DNA of 64,000 bases from positions 558,001-622,000 of the forward strand of contig NZ_VHIP01000002.1 of NCBI RefSeq assembly GCF_006494365.1, read 5' to 3'. Made by a program: the position numbers and the translations under genes. Below are positions 18,180 through 27,208 of this stretch, in pieces; within the stretch, counting starts at the first letter, position 1; every line of letters starts with the position of its first letter. Source of the DNA: Aestuariibacter sp. GS-14. Lineage in GTDB: Bacteria; Pseudomonadota; Gammaproteobacteria; Enterobacterales; Alteromonadaceae. A model generated the notes under the pieces. The model worked only from the letters and a program-made list of their open reading frames with translations. It did no database searches and had not been told where the DNA came from.

Positions 18180-18923
18180 TTATTTCGGTTGGCAATCTAA
18201 TGATTGGCCGTTTATCGACAGGCTGTCGTTGCCCATTAAGTACAGGTACAGGGGCATGATTTCTTCCGGCGTTTTCAATGTTTCTGGTTGTTCTGCCGGA
18301 AACGCCGAGGCGCGCATCGCGGTGCGGGTTGCGCCCGGATTAATGCAATTAAATCGAATGCTGCTGTTTTTATACTCGTCTGCTAACACCTGCATGAGTC
18401 CCTCGGTTGCAAACTTAGATACGGCATAGGTACCCCAAAACGCACGGCCTTTTTTACCCACAGAAGAACTGGTAAGAATAACCGAGGCTTGTTCAGCATG
18501 AGCCAGTACCGGTAGTAACGCCTGCATCATGTAAACGCTGCTATTGAGGTTAATCTGCATCACTTTTTGCCACTCTTCAGGCGAAATATCCGCAAAGCGA
18601 CTCAGATGCCCAAGTGCACCGGCGTTCAGCAGTACGCCATCGAGTTTGCCAAACTGATCGCCAATGGTACGCGCCATTCCAGCGTAATGCTCGGGCGTAG
18701 CGCCTTGCAGGTCGAGTGGCACTATAGCGGGCTCGGCACCGCCGTTGGCAACAATTTCATCGTAAACCGATTCCAGTTTGCTTACGGTTTTACCCAGTAA
18801 AATACAGGTTGCGCCGTATTGTGAATAGGTGAGGGCAGCTTGCTTGCCAATACCGTCACCTGCACCCGTGATCAGGATGACTTTTTTATTAAGAAGATCT
18901 TTAGGTGCGTGATAATCATTCAT
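18180..18923 (-). CDS. yciK: YciK-like short-chain dehydrogenase/reductase
   Basis: A 247-residue SDR oxidoreductase. The NAD(P)-binding TGAGDGIGK, the LNAGALG (NNAG-equivalent) strand, catalytic Ser in ILTSSSVG and the YAVSK motif are all present. The N-terminal YHAPKDLL and C-terminal YLYLMGNDSLSINGQ are particular to the YciK subgroup of E. coli, whose physiological substrate is unknown. It is transcribed toward glnS and ends at the shared terminator. Spacing and length are normal. Confidence 0.88.
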   Translation of the reverse strand: MNDYHAPKDLLNKKVILITGAGDGIGKQAALTYSQYGATCILLGKTVSKLESVYDEIVANGGAEPAIVPLDLQGATPEHYAGMARTIGDQFGKLDGVLLNAGALGHLSRFADISPEEWQKVMQINLNSSVYMMQALLPVLAHAEQASVILTSSSVGKKGRAFWGTYAVSKFATEGLMQVLADEYKNSSIRFNCINPGATRTAMRASAFPAEQPETLKTPEEIMPLYLYLMGNDSLSINGQSLDCQPK

Positions 18924-19270
18924 AAATTTAGATACCTGCTAAACTTGCTTGAAAGGTTAAGCCGTTGCTTACCCGGATTCGGACCAGTAAATTGCAGGAG
19001 ATGATACAAATATCCTGAATCAAGTAAACCAATACTTGTTGTGTTGTATAGAAGAACCCTTAAAATATGCGAAAAATCAGTCAGGTAGAATATTACCTTA
19101 CAAAAAGTTAACAAAATTTTGCAATATTTCGATAAAGAAAATAATATGGTCAATAACAACTGGTCGTACATGTTTGATTTTTAGACTATGATCAAGGTAT
19201 TAGGCCTTAGTAGTACTAATTAAACGCGCGATTGCCAGGATAACAATAATCCGTTTTGTAGGGAGAAATA
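18924..19270. other. 347-base AT-rich divergent intergenic region
   Basis: It lies between yciK and the lipase lipoprotein gene and must carry both promoters. GGGAG (19261-19265) is the ribosome binding site for the lipase ATG at 19271. I found no convincing operator, hairpin or RNA gene. A minus-strand open frame here overlaps the yciK start and is not supported. Confidence 0.5.
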
Positions 19271-21844
19271 ATGAAAAAACTAATTCTTAGCACCAGTGTG
19301 GCCTTGGCACTGGGGTTAACGGGCTGCGGCGGTGGAACGACAATTGATAACATCAATGGTAGTACAGATGAAGTCACCCCCTACTCACGCGTAGTCTTTG
19401 ACCCGGCTAATGGCAATCTGAATGTGCCAAACGACCTTCTCATGCTTCCTGGTGCTGATGGTTTCTTTGATTACACTCTTAACATTCCTGTAGACGATCC
19501 TACTGACTTCGGTGATCCGCAAAATGCACTAAACGTGTTAGACGGCTGGTCTATTCAACATCCATTTACTATCAGCGTACAAACTGCACCAGGCGAGTCG
19601 CTGGATGCCAGCACACTGTCGGCTGGTGTACATCTGTACGAAGCAACACTGGGTTTGAACCAAAGCGATCCGGATTGTGCGTCTTCGGCTATTCCGTCCT
19701 CTGGTTGTAAACTGGGCGACCAGCTAACCTACGGTGTGGATTATGTTTTATCCTTGGTGAACGGCAGCACCATCAGCGTAGTTCCATTGAAGCCACTAAA
19801 ACCGGCGACAGGGCACATGCTGGTAATGACAACCGGTTTAAAAGATACGTCGGGTAAATCAGTACAGGGTTCTACTACCTGGGATCTGGTGCGCCAGGAC
19901 ATCAACACTATGCCGCTGTCTTCTTCGTCTCAGTTGCAGTTACAAACTATCGTAAACTCTTACATCACTCCGCTATTAGGTGCCGGGTATGATCGCGAAG
20001 AAATTACTTATGTGTCTGCTTTTACCACGCAATCTACTACCGATGTGCTTAGCACAATCAAAAAGTTACTCATTGCTGATGTGGTAACAGCGCTACAAAC
20101 CGACCCATCAACCGTGGGTTCCGCGCTACCTGCTATTATTGTGCAGGATGCAACTGGTGCCGACAACGCGATGGAAGCGTTGAATCTGGTGAGTGATACT
20201 ACGCTGGCTGGCGCCGTTGAGTTAGCCAAGTCTGGTCAGTCTGCACAAATTCAGGCCGCCATTGATGCCACTGATTTTTCATTGTTACAAACCTGTGATG
20301 GCCTTTTGGGCACTGCCTCTGGTCAGTTAAGTGCTTACTGGGGTCCAATGAACACGGTAGCCGCTGGTCTGGCGTCCAATATTCTGCCTCGGGTTGGCGC
20401 TTTCTGTGCTGCCGAGCGTTATAGCGGTACTATTAGCCTGCCGTATTATCTGGGCGTACCGTCTCTCACTAACCCAATGGCGCCGGTAAATGATTTCTGG
20501 CACGCGGCTTGTGATAGCGGCATTATCCTGGCAGGTCTGTCAGATGCAGTTAAAGCCGTTGCTACGCCAGGACCAAACTACGCTTTGTGTAGCAGTGTAG
20601 GATTGGCGGATTTGCGTGTGAATGGCGAGAAGATCGACACCAAGCGCAATCTAACCCGCTTCAGTCCAATTCCTCAGGCTACCATTGCGGAAAACAGCCT
20701 GGAAGTGCAGGTAACTGTTCCTGATCCAGTGGTTGCTACTGCACTGGGTTACCCAATTACCAAACCAGCAGCAGGCTGGCCGGTTGCGATTCTGGTGCAC
20801 GGTATTACTGGTACTAAAGAGCAAATGATGGCAATCAGTGGCACCTTGTCTTTACACGGTGTAGCGACTATTGCGATTGACCACCCATTGCATGGTAGTC
20901 GTGGATTTGACGTGAACATGGATGGCACCGATGACATCAATGCCAGCACGGTATCGCCTACGCATTACATGAACCTGGCTTCATTGCCTACTGCGCGTGA
21001 CAACCTGCGTCAAAGCGTTGCCGATTTACTCGGTCTGCGCTTGGGTATCAATGCCATTGTAGATATGTCTACGTCGGGCAATGTTGACATCGATACCTCA
21101 AAAGTATCAATGATGGGGGTATCACTGGGTGCCATTACCGGTGCAAACTTCTCAGCCATGGCTAACAGTACGCTGGGTAATGCGTTACTGGATAACATGT
21201 TTGCAATTAAAGCGGCGTCTCTGGAGTCGCCAGCCAGTGGTATTGGTAACTTCCTGTTAGAGTCGCCTGATTTTGGCCCGCTTATCAAAGCGTTACTGAT
21301 GCTCCAGACATCAGAAGACTTTGCTGGCTTTGTAGCTGAGTATTACGGTGACAGCCCAACTGAAGCGCAATTGCGTGATGCAGCGAAGAATTTCTTTGCA
21401 GCGTTAACGTCAGCACAACTGGCAGAAGTGAACAGCATTTTTGCTGAGTTTGGATTTGCCGCTCAGTCAATTCTGGATGCCGCAGATCCAACTGCTTACG
21501 CTGAAATTCTGGGCAGTAATACGCCTGTTCATTTCATGACAGTAGTTGGCGACGGTGGCGACAACCTGCCAGATCAGGTTAACCCGGTTGTAACATCACT
21601 GCCGTTGTCAGGTCAGAACCCAATGGCGGCGATGATTGGCCTGGATCAGGTAACCTCAACGGTTTCCTCTGATTCTGGTACGGTGAGTGGTCAGGTGCGC
21701 TTTAACAGCGGTGCTCATGCGTCAAGCCTGAGCCCTGCAGCAAGTGCAGCGGTTACCCGTGAAATGCAACTGCAGGTATCTGGTTTTATTAAGTCAGAAG
21801 CCATGGCAATTCCGGTAACTGATACAAGTGTTATTGCGAATTAA
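19271..21844 (+). CDS. Pla-1/cef-family extracellular lipase lipoprotein
   Basis: An 857-residue lipoprotein (lipobox LTGC, Cys19) of the Pla-1/cef lipase family known from Aeromonas, Vibrio and Shewanella. The N-terminal ~350 residues form the virulence-factor-lipase N domain (VVFDPANGNLNVPNDLL at the start is diagnostic). The alpha/beta-hydrolase core follows, with an HGITG oxyanion region near residue 513 and the nucleophile elbow GVSLG (Ser618). A C-terminal NSGAHASSL fits the catalytic His region. It should hydrolyse lipid esters at the cell surface. The start is ATG with GGGAG upstream. It is a single-gene unit between its own promoter region and a terminator. Confidence 0.88.
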   Translation: MKKLILSTSVALALGLTGCGGGTTIDNINGSTDEVTPYSRVVFDPANGNLNVPNDLLMLPGADGFFDYTLNIPVDDPTDFGDPQNALNVLDGWSIQHPFTISVQTAPGESLDASTLSAGVHLYEATLGLNQSDPDCASSAIPSSGCKLGDQLTYGVDYVLSLVNGSTISVVPLKPLKPATGHMLVMTTGLKDTSGKSVQGSTTWDLVRQDINTMPLSSSSQLQLQTIVNSYITPLLGAGYDREEITYVSAFTTQSTTDVLSTIKKLLIADVVTALQTDPSTVGSALPAIIVQDATGADNAMEALNLVSDTTLAGAVELAKSGQSAQIQAAIDATDFSLLQTCDGLLGTASGQLSAYWGPMNTVAAGLASNILPRVGAFCAAERYSGTISLPYYLGVPSLTNPMAPVNDFWHAACDSGIILAGLSDAVKAVATPGPNYALCSSVGLADLRVNGEKIDTKRNLTRFSPIPQATIAENSLEVQVTVPDPVVATALGYPITKPAAGWPVAILVHGITGTKEQMMAISGTLSLHGVATIAIDHPLHGSRGFDVNMDGTDDINASTVSPTHYMNLASLPTARDNLRQSVADLLGLRLGINAIVDMSTSGNVDIDTSKVSMMGVSLGAITGANFSAMANSTLGNALLDNMFAIKAASLESPASGIGNFLLESPDFGPLIKALLMLQTSEDFAGFVAEYYGDSPTEAQLRDAAKNFFAALTSAQLAEVNSIFAEFGFAAQSILDAADPTAYAEILGSNTPVHFMTVVGDGGDNLPDQVNPVVTSLPLSGQNPMAAMIGLDQVTSTVSSDSGTVSGQVRFNSGAHASSLSPAASAAVTREMQLQVSGFIKSEAMAIPVTDTSVIAN

Positions 21845-21865
21845 TCGATAATCCATTGATGTGAA

Positions 21866-21897
21866 ATAAGGCCAGCACTTGCTGGCCTTATTTTTTG
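21866..21897 (+). terminator. Terminator of the lipase gene
   Basis: AATAAGGCCAGC pairs with GCTGGCCTTATT over a four-base loop, followed by TTTT. It lies about 20 bases after the lipase stop. Confidence 0.92.
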
Positions 21898-21981
21898 ATA
21901 CACAGATTGTCGTCAGGGTTCATAATCACTGGTATTATTTGCCTGATAAGCTCACGCAACAGAATGAAAATAGAGGCATTT

Positions 21982-23004
21982 GTGGAATTTTTATACGAAT
22001 ACGGATTATTTCTGGCCAAAGCCGTTACGTTGGTAGCCGCTTTTGTGCTGGTACTGGCTGCTATTGCCGGAATCGCATCTAAACAAAAGCAAGGTAAAGG
22101 GCATTTAGAAATTACGTCGATTTCTGATCAGCTCAAAGACATTACCGACTATGCGCGTCAGGTAATACTGGATAAAGCCAGCCTGAAAAAACTGGCAAAG
22201 TCGCAAAAGCAACAACAGAAACAGACTAAAGCAGAAAAAGACAATCAGTCTGGTCGCCTTTATGTGATCGATTTCAAAGGTTCAATGGATGCTCACGAAG
22301 TAGAGCGCTTACGCGAAGAAGTGACGGCCGTACTGTGCATTGCTGAAAAGCAGGATGAAGTACTGGTAAAAATTGAAAGCGGTGGTGGTGTGGTTCACGG
22401 CTACGGTCTAGCAGCTGCGCAATTGAAGCGGATCAAAGACAAAGGCCTGCCACTTACCGTAGCGGTAGATAAGGTGGCAGCAAGTGGCGGATACATGATG
22501 GCCTGTGTGGCAGACAAACTGTTGGCCAGTCAGTTTGCCATTATTGGTTCAATTGGGGTATTGGCTCAATTGCCAAACTTCCACAAGTTATTAAAAAAGA
22601 ATGATATCGAGTTTGAACAACATACTGCAGGTGAGTATAAGCGCACCTTAACCGTGTTTGGTGAAAACACCGATGAAGGCCGTGAAAAATTTCAGCAGGA
22701 ATTGGAGGCCGTTCACGATATGTTTAAAAACTGGGTAAGCGAAAACCGTAGCGAACTGGACATAGAAAAAGTGGCAACCGGTGAATACTGGTACGGATCG
22801 CAAGCACTGGCACTGGGATTAATTGATAAAATCAGTACGTCGGACGATTACATAATGAGTCTATTCCCGGATCGTGACATTTTTTCAGTGAAGTACGCGG
22901 TGAAGAAAAACGTAGCGGAAAAGCTGGGAATGTCTTTTGCGCAGGGTGCAGAGCGAGCACTAATGCGCGTTGTAAATACTCTGCCAGCGTGGTTTAAGCG
23001 GTAA
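21982..23004 (+). CDS. sohB: Inner-membrane peptidase SohB (family S49)
   Basis: A 340-residue membrane-anchored serine protease of the signal-peptide-peptidase S49 family. The N-terminus MEFLYEYGLFLAKAV matches E. coli SohB, which fixes the start at the GTG at 21982 with GAGG five bases upstream; the frame extends further but without family similarity. One transmembrane helix follows. The catalytic Ser lies in KVAASGGYMMA and the Lys partner in the AGEYKRTLT region, as in SppA-type Ser-Lys enzymes. E. coli SohB is periplasmic in orientation and suppresses the lack of DegP. The psrA-like gene starts four bases downstream. Confidence 0.93.
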   Translation: MEFLYEYGLFLAKAVTLVAAFVLVLAAIAGIASKQKQGKGHLEITSISDQLKDITDYARQVILDKASLKKLAKSQKQQQKQTKAEKDNQSGRLYVIDFKGSMDAHEVERLREEVTAVLCIAEKQDEVLVKIESGGGVVHGYGLAAAQLKRIKDKGLPLTVAVDKVAASGGYMMACVADKLLASQFAIIGSIGVLAQLPNFHKLLKKNDIEFEQHTAGEYKRTLTVFGENTDEGREKFQQELEAVHDMFKNWVSENRSELDIEKVATGEYWYGSQALALGLIDKISTSDDYIMSLFPDRDIFSVKYAVKKNVAEKLGMSFAQGAERALMRVVNTLPAWFKR

Positions 23005-23007
23005 TAC

Positions 23008-23649
23008 ATGAGCAAGCAGACCAAAGCGCGAATTATTAATGCAGCGGAAGCCTTGTTTGCCGAACAAGGCTACGGGCAGACATCAATGCGCGAAATCACC
23101 GCCAGGGCTAATGTTAATCTGGCGTCGGTGAACTATCACTTTGGTAGTAAAAAGAACTTAATTCAGGCGGTATTGAAGCGGTATTTTGATGTGCTCATGC
23201 CAGAAGTCGACGAAATGCTGTCGAAAGTAATTCCGTCGCAAGGGCGAAAAGGCGTCGATCAGGTGTTACAAGGATTGGCGTTACCGCTCCTGCACCTTAA
23301 CGCCGTGCAGCCAAATGGCACCGAAATATTCGTGCAATTGTTGGGCAAAGGCTACACCGAATCACAGGGGCATTTGCGCAAGTTCATTTTGGGTAATTAC
23401 GGAAAGACGATTGAAAACTTGTTGAGCATGTTGCGTTTTGCCTTGCCGGCTATACCGGCGGATGAATTGTTCTGGCGTTTGCATTTTGCTATTGGAAGTT
23501 TTGTGTTCTCCATGGCGTCCAGTCAGGCATTAAAAGACATTGCAAAAGCTGACTACCAGCAAGACATCGAAATCCAGGATGTGATTGCCCATTTAGTCCC
23601 TTTTGTGGCGCAAGGGATTAGTGCTGAAGCGTATCCCCGGGAGAGATAA
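23008..23649 (+). CDS. psrA: TetR-family regulator, PsrA-like (fatty acid degradation)
   Basis: A 213-residue TetR regulator. The helix-turn-helix region TSMREITARANVNLASVNYHFGSKK is nearly that of PsrA, the repressor of fatty acid beta-oxidation genes in Pseudomonas and Shewanella that senses long-chain acids. The C-terminal half is the longer TetR_C type also seen in PsrA. It lies four bases behind sohB and four bases before the Nif3-like gene, so it is probably in one operon with them. The symbol rests on the DNA-binding domain only; other NYHFGSKK-type regulators exist. Confidence 0.75.
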   Translation: MSKQTKARIINAAEALFAEQGYGQTSMREITARANVNLASVNYHFGSKKNLIQAVLKRYFDVLMPEVDEMLSKVIPSQGRKGVDQVLQGLALPLLHLNAVQPNGTEIFVQLLGKGYTESQGHLRKFILGNYGKTIENLLSMLRFALPAIPADELFWRLHFAIGSFVFSMASSQALKDIAKADYQQDIEIQDVIAHLVPFVAQGISAEAYPRER

Positions 23650-23653
23650 CACT

Positions 23654-24406
23654 ATGCAACGCCAACAGCTAATCAGCTACCTCGATGATGAATTAAAAAC
23701 CCGACTCATAAAAGACTATTGCCCGAATGGTTTACAGGTTGAAGGGAGCGATACCGTTCAGCATATCGTAACGGGTGTTACGGCCTCGCAGCGCCTCATC
23801 GATGTCGCCATCGAAAAAGGTGCTGATACCGTTTTGGTTCACCATGGCTATTTCTGGAAGGGTGAAGAGCCAACCTTAACCGGTATGAAACGCCGTCGTA
23901 TAGGTAGTCTGATTCAGCACAATATCAACTTAATTGCCTATCACCTGCCTGTTGATGTGCATCCTGTGTGGGGCAATAACGCGCAATTGGGTGCCCTGAT
24001 GGGCTGCAACGACATCTCGGCACTACCCGGTGTAGATCCAAACGGCGTGGTAATGCAGGGCAAAGTGAATACCACATTCGAAGGCTTAATTGGCACGTTG
24101 GAACAAGCACTGGGCAGAACCTGCGTAGCAACGGAAGCTGCTGCTCAGCACGAGATAACGCGTATTGCCTGGTGTACTGGTGGCGGACAAAGTTTTATCG
24201 AGCAGGCAGCAATGGCTGGTGCCCAGGTATTTATTACCGGTGAAGTGTCAGAACAAACCATCCATATAGCCCGGGAAATGAACATTGGCTTTATTGCCGC
24301 AGGTCATCATGCAACCGAGCGCTACGGTATTAAAGCGTTGGGCGAGCATCTTGCCTCAGAGTTTGGTTTACACGTCGACTTTGTCGATATTGACAATCCA
24401 GCCTAG
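23654..24406 (+). CDS. Nif3-like dinuclear metal-centre protein (YbgI family)
   Basis: A 250-residue member of the Nif3/YbgI (DUF34) family. Metal ligands are visible: LVHHGYFW, the AYHLPVDVHP segment and, near the C-terminus, IAAGHHATERYG. These proteins form hexameric rings with a two-metal site. YbgI has been linked to hydrolase activity, and the family to GTP cyclohydrolase-like functions, but no firm role is known. The ATG at 23654 matches the family start; the frame is open from a GTG inside psrA. It is followed after eight bases by cmoM. Confidence 0.9.
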   Translation: MQRQQLISYLDDELKTRLIKDYCPNGLQVEGSDTVQHIVTGVTASQRLIDVAIEKGADTVLVHHGYFWKGEEPTLTGMKRRRIGSLIQHNINLIAYHLPVDVHPVWGNNAQLGALMGCNDISALPGVDPNGVVMQGKVNTTFEGLIGTLEQALGRTCVATEAAAQHEITRIAWCTGGGQSFIEQAAMAGAQVFITGEVSEQTIHIAREMNIGFIAAGHHATERYGIKALGEHLASEFGLHVDFVDIDNPA

Positions 24407-24414
24407 GACCCATC

Positions 24415-25152
24415 GTGCAGGATCACTCTTTTGACGGTATTGCTGGCAAGTTTGCCAAAAATATTTACGGCACCACCAAAGGCGCGCTGCGTCATCAGCT
24501 GTTATGTGATGCGCTCGACGAGCTGCTGCCTGACAAACCGCTAAATATCATTGAACTGGGCGGCGGCACAGGCGTAATGTCTGCTTATCTGGCCAACAAA
24601 GGGCATGCGGTAACGTTAACCGACGTATCGTCAGATATTCTGGCGCTGGCAGACGTGCCTGATTCGGTAACCCGTTATCAAGCTGATTTGCAAAGTATTA
24701 CGAACCTCGCTGAGTACGATGTGGTGTTGTGTCATGCCGTATTGGAGTGGTTGGCTGATCCCAGGGCTGCATTAGCGCATATGGCAACGCATATGCGCCC
24801 GGGCAGCCTGTTGAGCCTGACCTTTTTTAACAAGGATGCGGCGCTGTTTGGCAATGCGGTTTACGGTAATTTTGATTACATTGCCCGCGGCATGAAAGTG
24901 AAAAACCAGGTCCGCCTGAATCCACAACAGCCACTGTCGGTGCCAACGGTTACCGAATGGGTTGAATCCCTCGGGTTTGAGGTGTTGGCATCGCGCGGTA
25001 TACGTTGTTTTCACGACTACCTGCGCGATAAACAAGTCGCCTCCAGCGACTACGAGGCTCTGTTAGCGCTGGAGCGAAAGTACAATCAACATACCCCATT
25101 CAAATGGTTAGGAAAGTACTATCATTTGTGGCTGCACTTAAACAAACCCTGA
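24415..25152 (+). CDS. cmoM: tRNA 5-carboxymethoxyuridine methyltransferase CmoM
   Basis: A 245-residue class I AdoMet methyltransferase. The N-terminus MQDHSFDGIAGKFAKNIYG matches E. coli CmoM (SmtA), and FHDYLRDK near residue 203 is a further signature. The AdoMet motif I is IELGGGTG and LCHAVLEWLADP is the conserved acidic loop. In E. coli CmoM methylates 5-carboxymethoxyuridine at the tRNA wobble position. It starts with GTG, eight bases after the Nif3-like gene, with AGGA six bases upstream. It is convergent with the D-lactate dehydrogenase gene, with no gap. Confidence 0.9.
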   Translation: MQDHSFDGIAGKFAKNIYGTTKGALRHQLLCDALDELLPDKPLNIIELGGGTGVMSAYLANKGHAVTLTDVSSDILALADVPDSVTRYQADLQSITNLAEYDVVLCHAVLEWLADPRAALAHMATHMRPGSLLSLTFFNKDAALFGNAVYGNFDYIARGMKVKNQVRLNPQQPLSVPTVTEWVESLGFEVLASRGIRCFHDYLRDKQVASSDYEALLALERKYNQHTPFKWLGKYYHLWLHLNKP

Positions 25153-26187
25153 TCAGGGCAGCACCAGAAACCGGCTCTTTGGCTCTGCACCATTGGCAAA
25201 GGGCGTGGCAAATTGATTGTTGTAGCCAATCATGTTCTCCAGCGTGACCTCGGCAATCTGATTAAGTGCCTCAATGGTAAAAAAGCCCTGATGACCGGTT
25301 ATTAATACGTTGTGAAACGATGCCAGGCGTTCAAATACGTCATCCTGAATGATCTCACTGGAATGGTCGCGAAAGAACAGTTCTGATTCCATTTCGTACA
25401 CATCCAGTCCCAAATATCCCAACTTGTGTGATTTAAGGGCGTTAATGACGGCGCGGGTATCAATCAATCCGCCTCTGGATGTGTTGATCAACATCACGCC
25501 ATCCCGCATGGAAGCGAGTGAATTTTCATTTATCAGGTGATGACTTTGTTCATTTAACGGGCAATGCAAACTAATAATATGACTGGTGCTGAACAGGGTG
25601 GTTAAGTTGGTATACTGTGCGCCAAGTGCGGTTAACGCCTCATTGGGGTAGGGGTCATAGCATAGAATGTTGCAGCCAAAACCGGTTAACAGACGCACCA
25701 ATGCTGCGCCTATGTGTCCGGTACCTACCACGCCAATGGTTTTGTCGTGCAATGTAAAACCCAACAAACCATTTAAATCAAAATTCCCATCGCGAACGCG
25801 GTTATAGGCTTTATGGGTTTTGCGATTAAGCGTCATGATCAGTGCCAGCGCATGTTCTGCCACGGCTTCTGGTGAATAGGCGGGTACCCGTGATACAGCC
25901 AGTCCCAGTTCACTTGCGCAGTCGATATCTACGTTATTGTAACCCGCGCAGCGCATCGCAATGTGTTTAACACCGGCATCGTGAAGTGTACGTAATATTT
26001 CAGCGTCCAGTTTGTCGTTTACAAACGCGCACACCGTATCGAAACCCTGACAAAGTGACGCCGTTTTGGCAGAAAGCGGTGTATCAAAACTGCTTAGTGA
26101 GATTTGCGAATACAATGGATGCGAAGAGAACGACTGCTTGTCGTAAGCCTGGGTGCTAAACATGGCTATTCTGGGGGTAGATTGCAT
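25153..26187 (-). CDS. ldhA: D-lactate dehydrogenase-like 2-hydroxyacid dehydrogenase
   Basis: A 344-residue D-2-hydroxyacid dehydrogenase. It shows the Rossmann motif GVVGTGHIGAALVRLL, RCAGYNNVD (active-site Arg region AMRCAGYNN), NTSRGG, DVYEMES and TGHQGF with the catalytic His. These together are the form of the fermentative D-lactate dehydrogenase LdhA, which reduces pyruvate with NADH. The ATG at 26187 has a perfect AAGGAGG upstream; a longer frame to 26292 adds unrelated residues. Convergent with cmoM; divergent from the beta-hydroxyacid dehydrogenase gene. Confidence 0.88.
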   Translation of the reverse strand: MQSTPRIAMFSTQAYDKQSFSSHPLYSQISLSSFDTPLSAKTASLCQGFDTVCAFVNDKLDAEILRTLHDAGVKHIAMRCAGYNNVDIDCASELGLAVSRVPAYSPEAVAEHALALIMTLNRKTHKAYNRVRDGNFDLNGLLGFTLHDKTIGVVGTGHIGAALVRLLTGFGCNILCYDPYPNEALTALGAQYTNLTTLFSTSHIISLHCPLNEQSHHLINENSLASMRDGVMLINTSRGGLIDTRAVINALKSHKLGYLGLDVYEMESELFFRDHSSEIIQDDVFERLASFHNVLITGHQGFFTIEALNQIAEVTLENMIGYNNQFATPFANGAEPKSRFLVLP

Positions 26188-26338
26188 GCCAATCCTCCTT
26201 GGGCGTCTGCATATGCGATGAGAAAAGCCAGTGTAATCGGCAGAAAATGCTATTGCCAGCAGATTAACCAATCCAGCAATGATCCAGCGCAATACCGTGA
26301 TAGACTATCGGCAGTTTATGCAAACAGGACTTCTATTC

Positions 26339-27208
26339 ATGCAGGTGAGTTTTATTGGACTGGGTGTTATGGGATATCCCATGGCTGGTCATCTTCAACG
26401 TGCGGGTCATTCGGTATGTGTTTACAATCGCACTGCTGCCAAGGCCAAGGCATGGCAGCAAACGTATGGTGGCGACATTGCACTTACCCCAGCAGACGCG
26501 GCGAAAAACGCCGAGATAATTTTTGTATGTGTGGGTAACGATGACGACGTGCGCGAAGTCATTACCGGTGAACACGGCGCGTTACAGCATTGTAAAGCAG
26601 GGGCGTTGTTAGTTGATCACACAACAGCGTCGGCGCAATTAGCACGAGAATTAGCCGCAGCCTGCGCAAAGAAAGGCGTGAGCTTTCTGGATGCACCGGT
26701 ATCTGGCGGGCAAGCCGGAGCCGAAAATGGCCAGTTAACTATAATGGTTGGTGGCGAGCAAAGTGCATTTGCCAAAGCGCAACCTGTTATGGATGCCTAT
26801 GCCCGACACAGCCAGTTACTGGGTGAACACGGTAGCGGTCAGTTAGCTAAAATGATGAATCAGATTTGTATTGCCGGCATTGTGCAGGGCTTGGCTGAAG
26901 CTATTCATTTTGGCAAACAAGCGAACATGGACTGCCAAGCAGTGATTGACGTGATCAGCAAGGGCGCCGCACAATCCTGGCAAATGGAAAATCGCGCCAG
27001 CACCATGATCAAAGGTGAATATTCGTTTGGTTTCGCGGTCGACTGGATGCGCAAGGACTTAGCCATTGCGCTGGAAGAGGCTCGCCGCAATGGGTCAACA
27101 TTGGCCCTTACCGCACTGGTTGATCAGTACTATGCCGATGTACAGAAATCAGGTGGTAGCCGCTGGGATACGTCCAGCCTGTTAACCCGGCTCACCGGCG
27201 TTAAATAG
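26339..27208 (+). CDS. Beta-hydroxyacid dehydrogenase (GarR/3-hydroxyisobutyrate dehydrogenase family)
   Basis: A 289-residue NAD(P)-dependent enzyme: Rossmann motif FIGLGVMGYPMAGHL, the DAPVSGGQAGAENG substrate loop, and the catalytic Lys region GQLAKMMNQI. The family covers 3-hydroxyisobutyrate dehydrogenase and tartronate-semialdehyde reductase. It is a paralogue of mmsB at 32.9 kb; unlike mmsB it stands outside the valine operon, so it may act on another hydroxyacid. Start is the ATG at 26339 (AGGA nine bases upstream); an ATG at 26318 is an alternative. Its last 27 bases overlap the convergent REC-TPR gene. Confidence 0.85.
   Translation: MQVSFIGLGVMGYPMAGHLQRAGHSVCVYNRTAAKAKAWQQTYGGDIALTPADAAKNAEIIFVCVGNDDDVREVITGEHGALQHCKAGALLVDHTTASAQLARELAAACAKKGVSFLDAPVSGGQAGAENGQLTIMVGGEQSAFAKAQPVMDAYARHSQLLGEHGSGQLAKMMNQICIAGIVQGLAEAIHFGKQANMDCQAVIDVISKGAAQSWQMENRASTMIKGEYSFGFAVDWMRKDLAIALEEARRNGSTLALTALVDQYYADVQKSGGSRWDTSSLLTRLTGVK

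Noticed and set aside
18920-19171. Open frame of 83 codons on the minus strand in the yciK-lipase gap
   Set aside because: It overlaps the yciK start, has no ribosome binding site and an AT-driven Leu/Phe/Tyr composition; more likely chance.
26188-26292. N-terminal extension of the D-lactate dehydrogenase frame
   Set aside because: A perfect AAGGAGG stands before the internal ATG at 26187, and the extension does not resemble the family.
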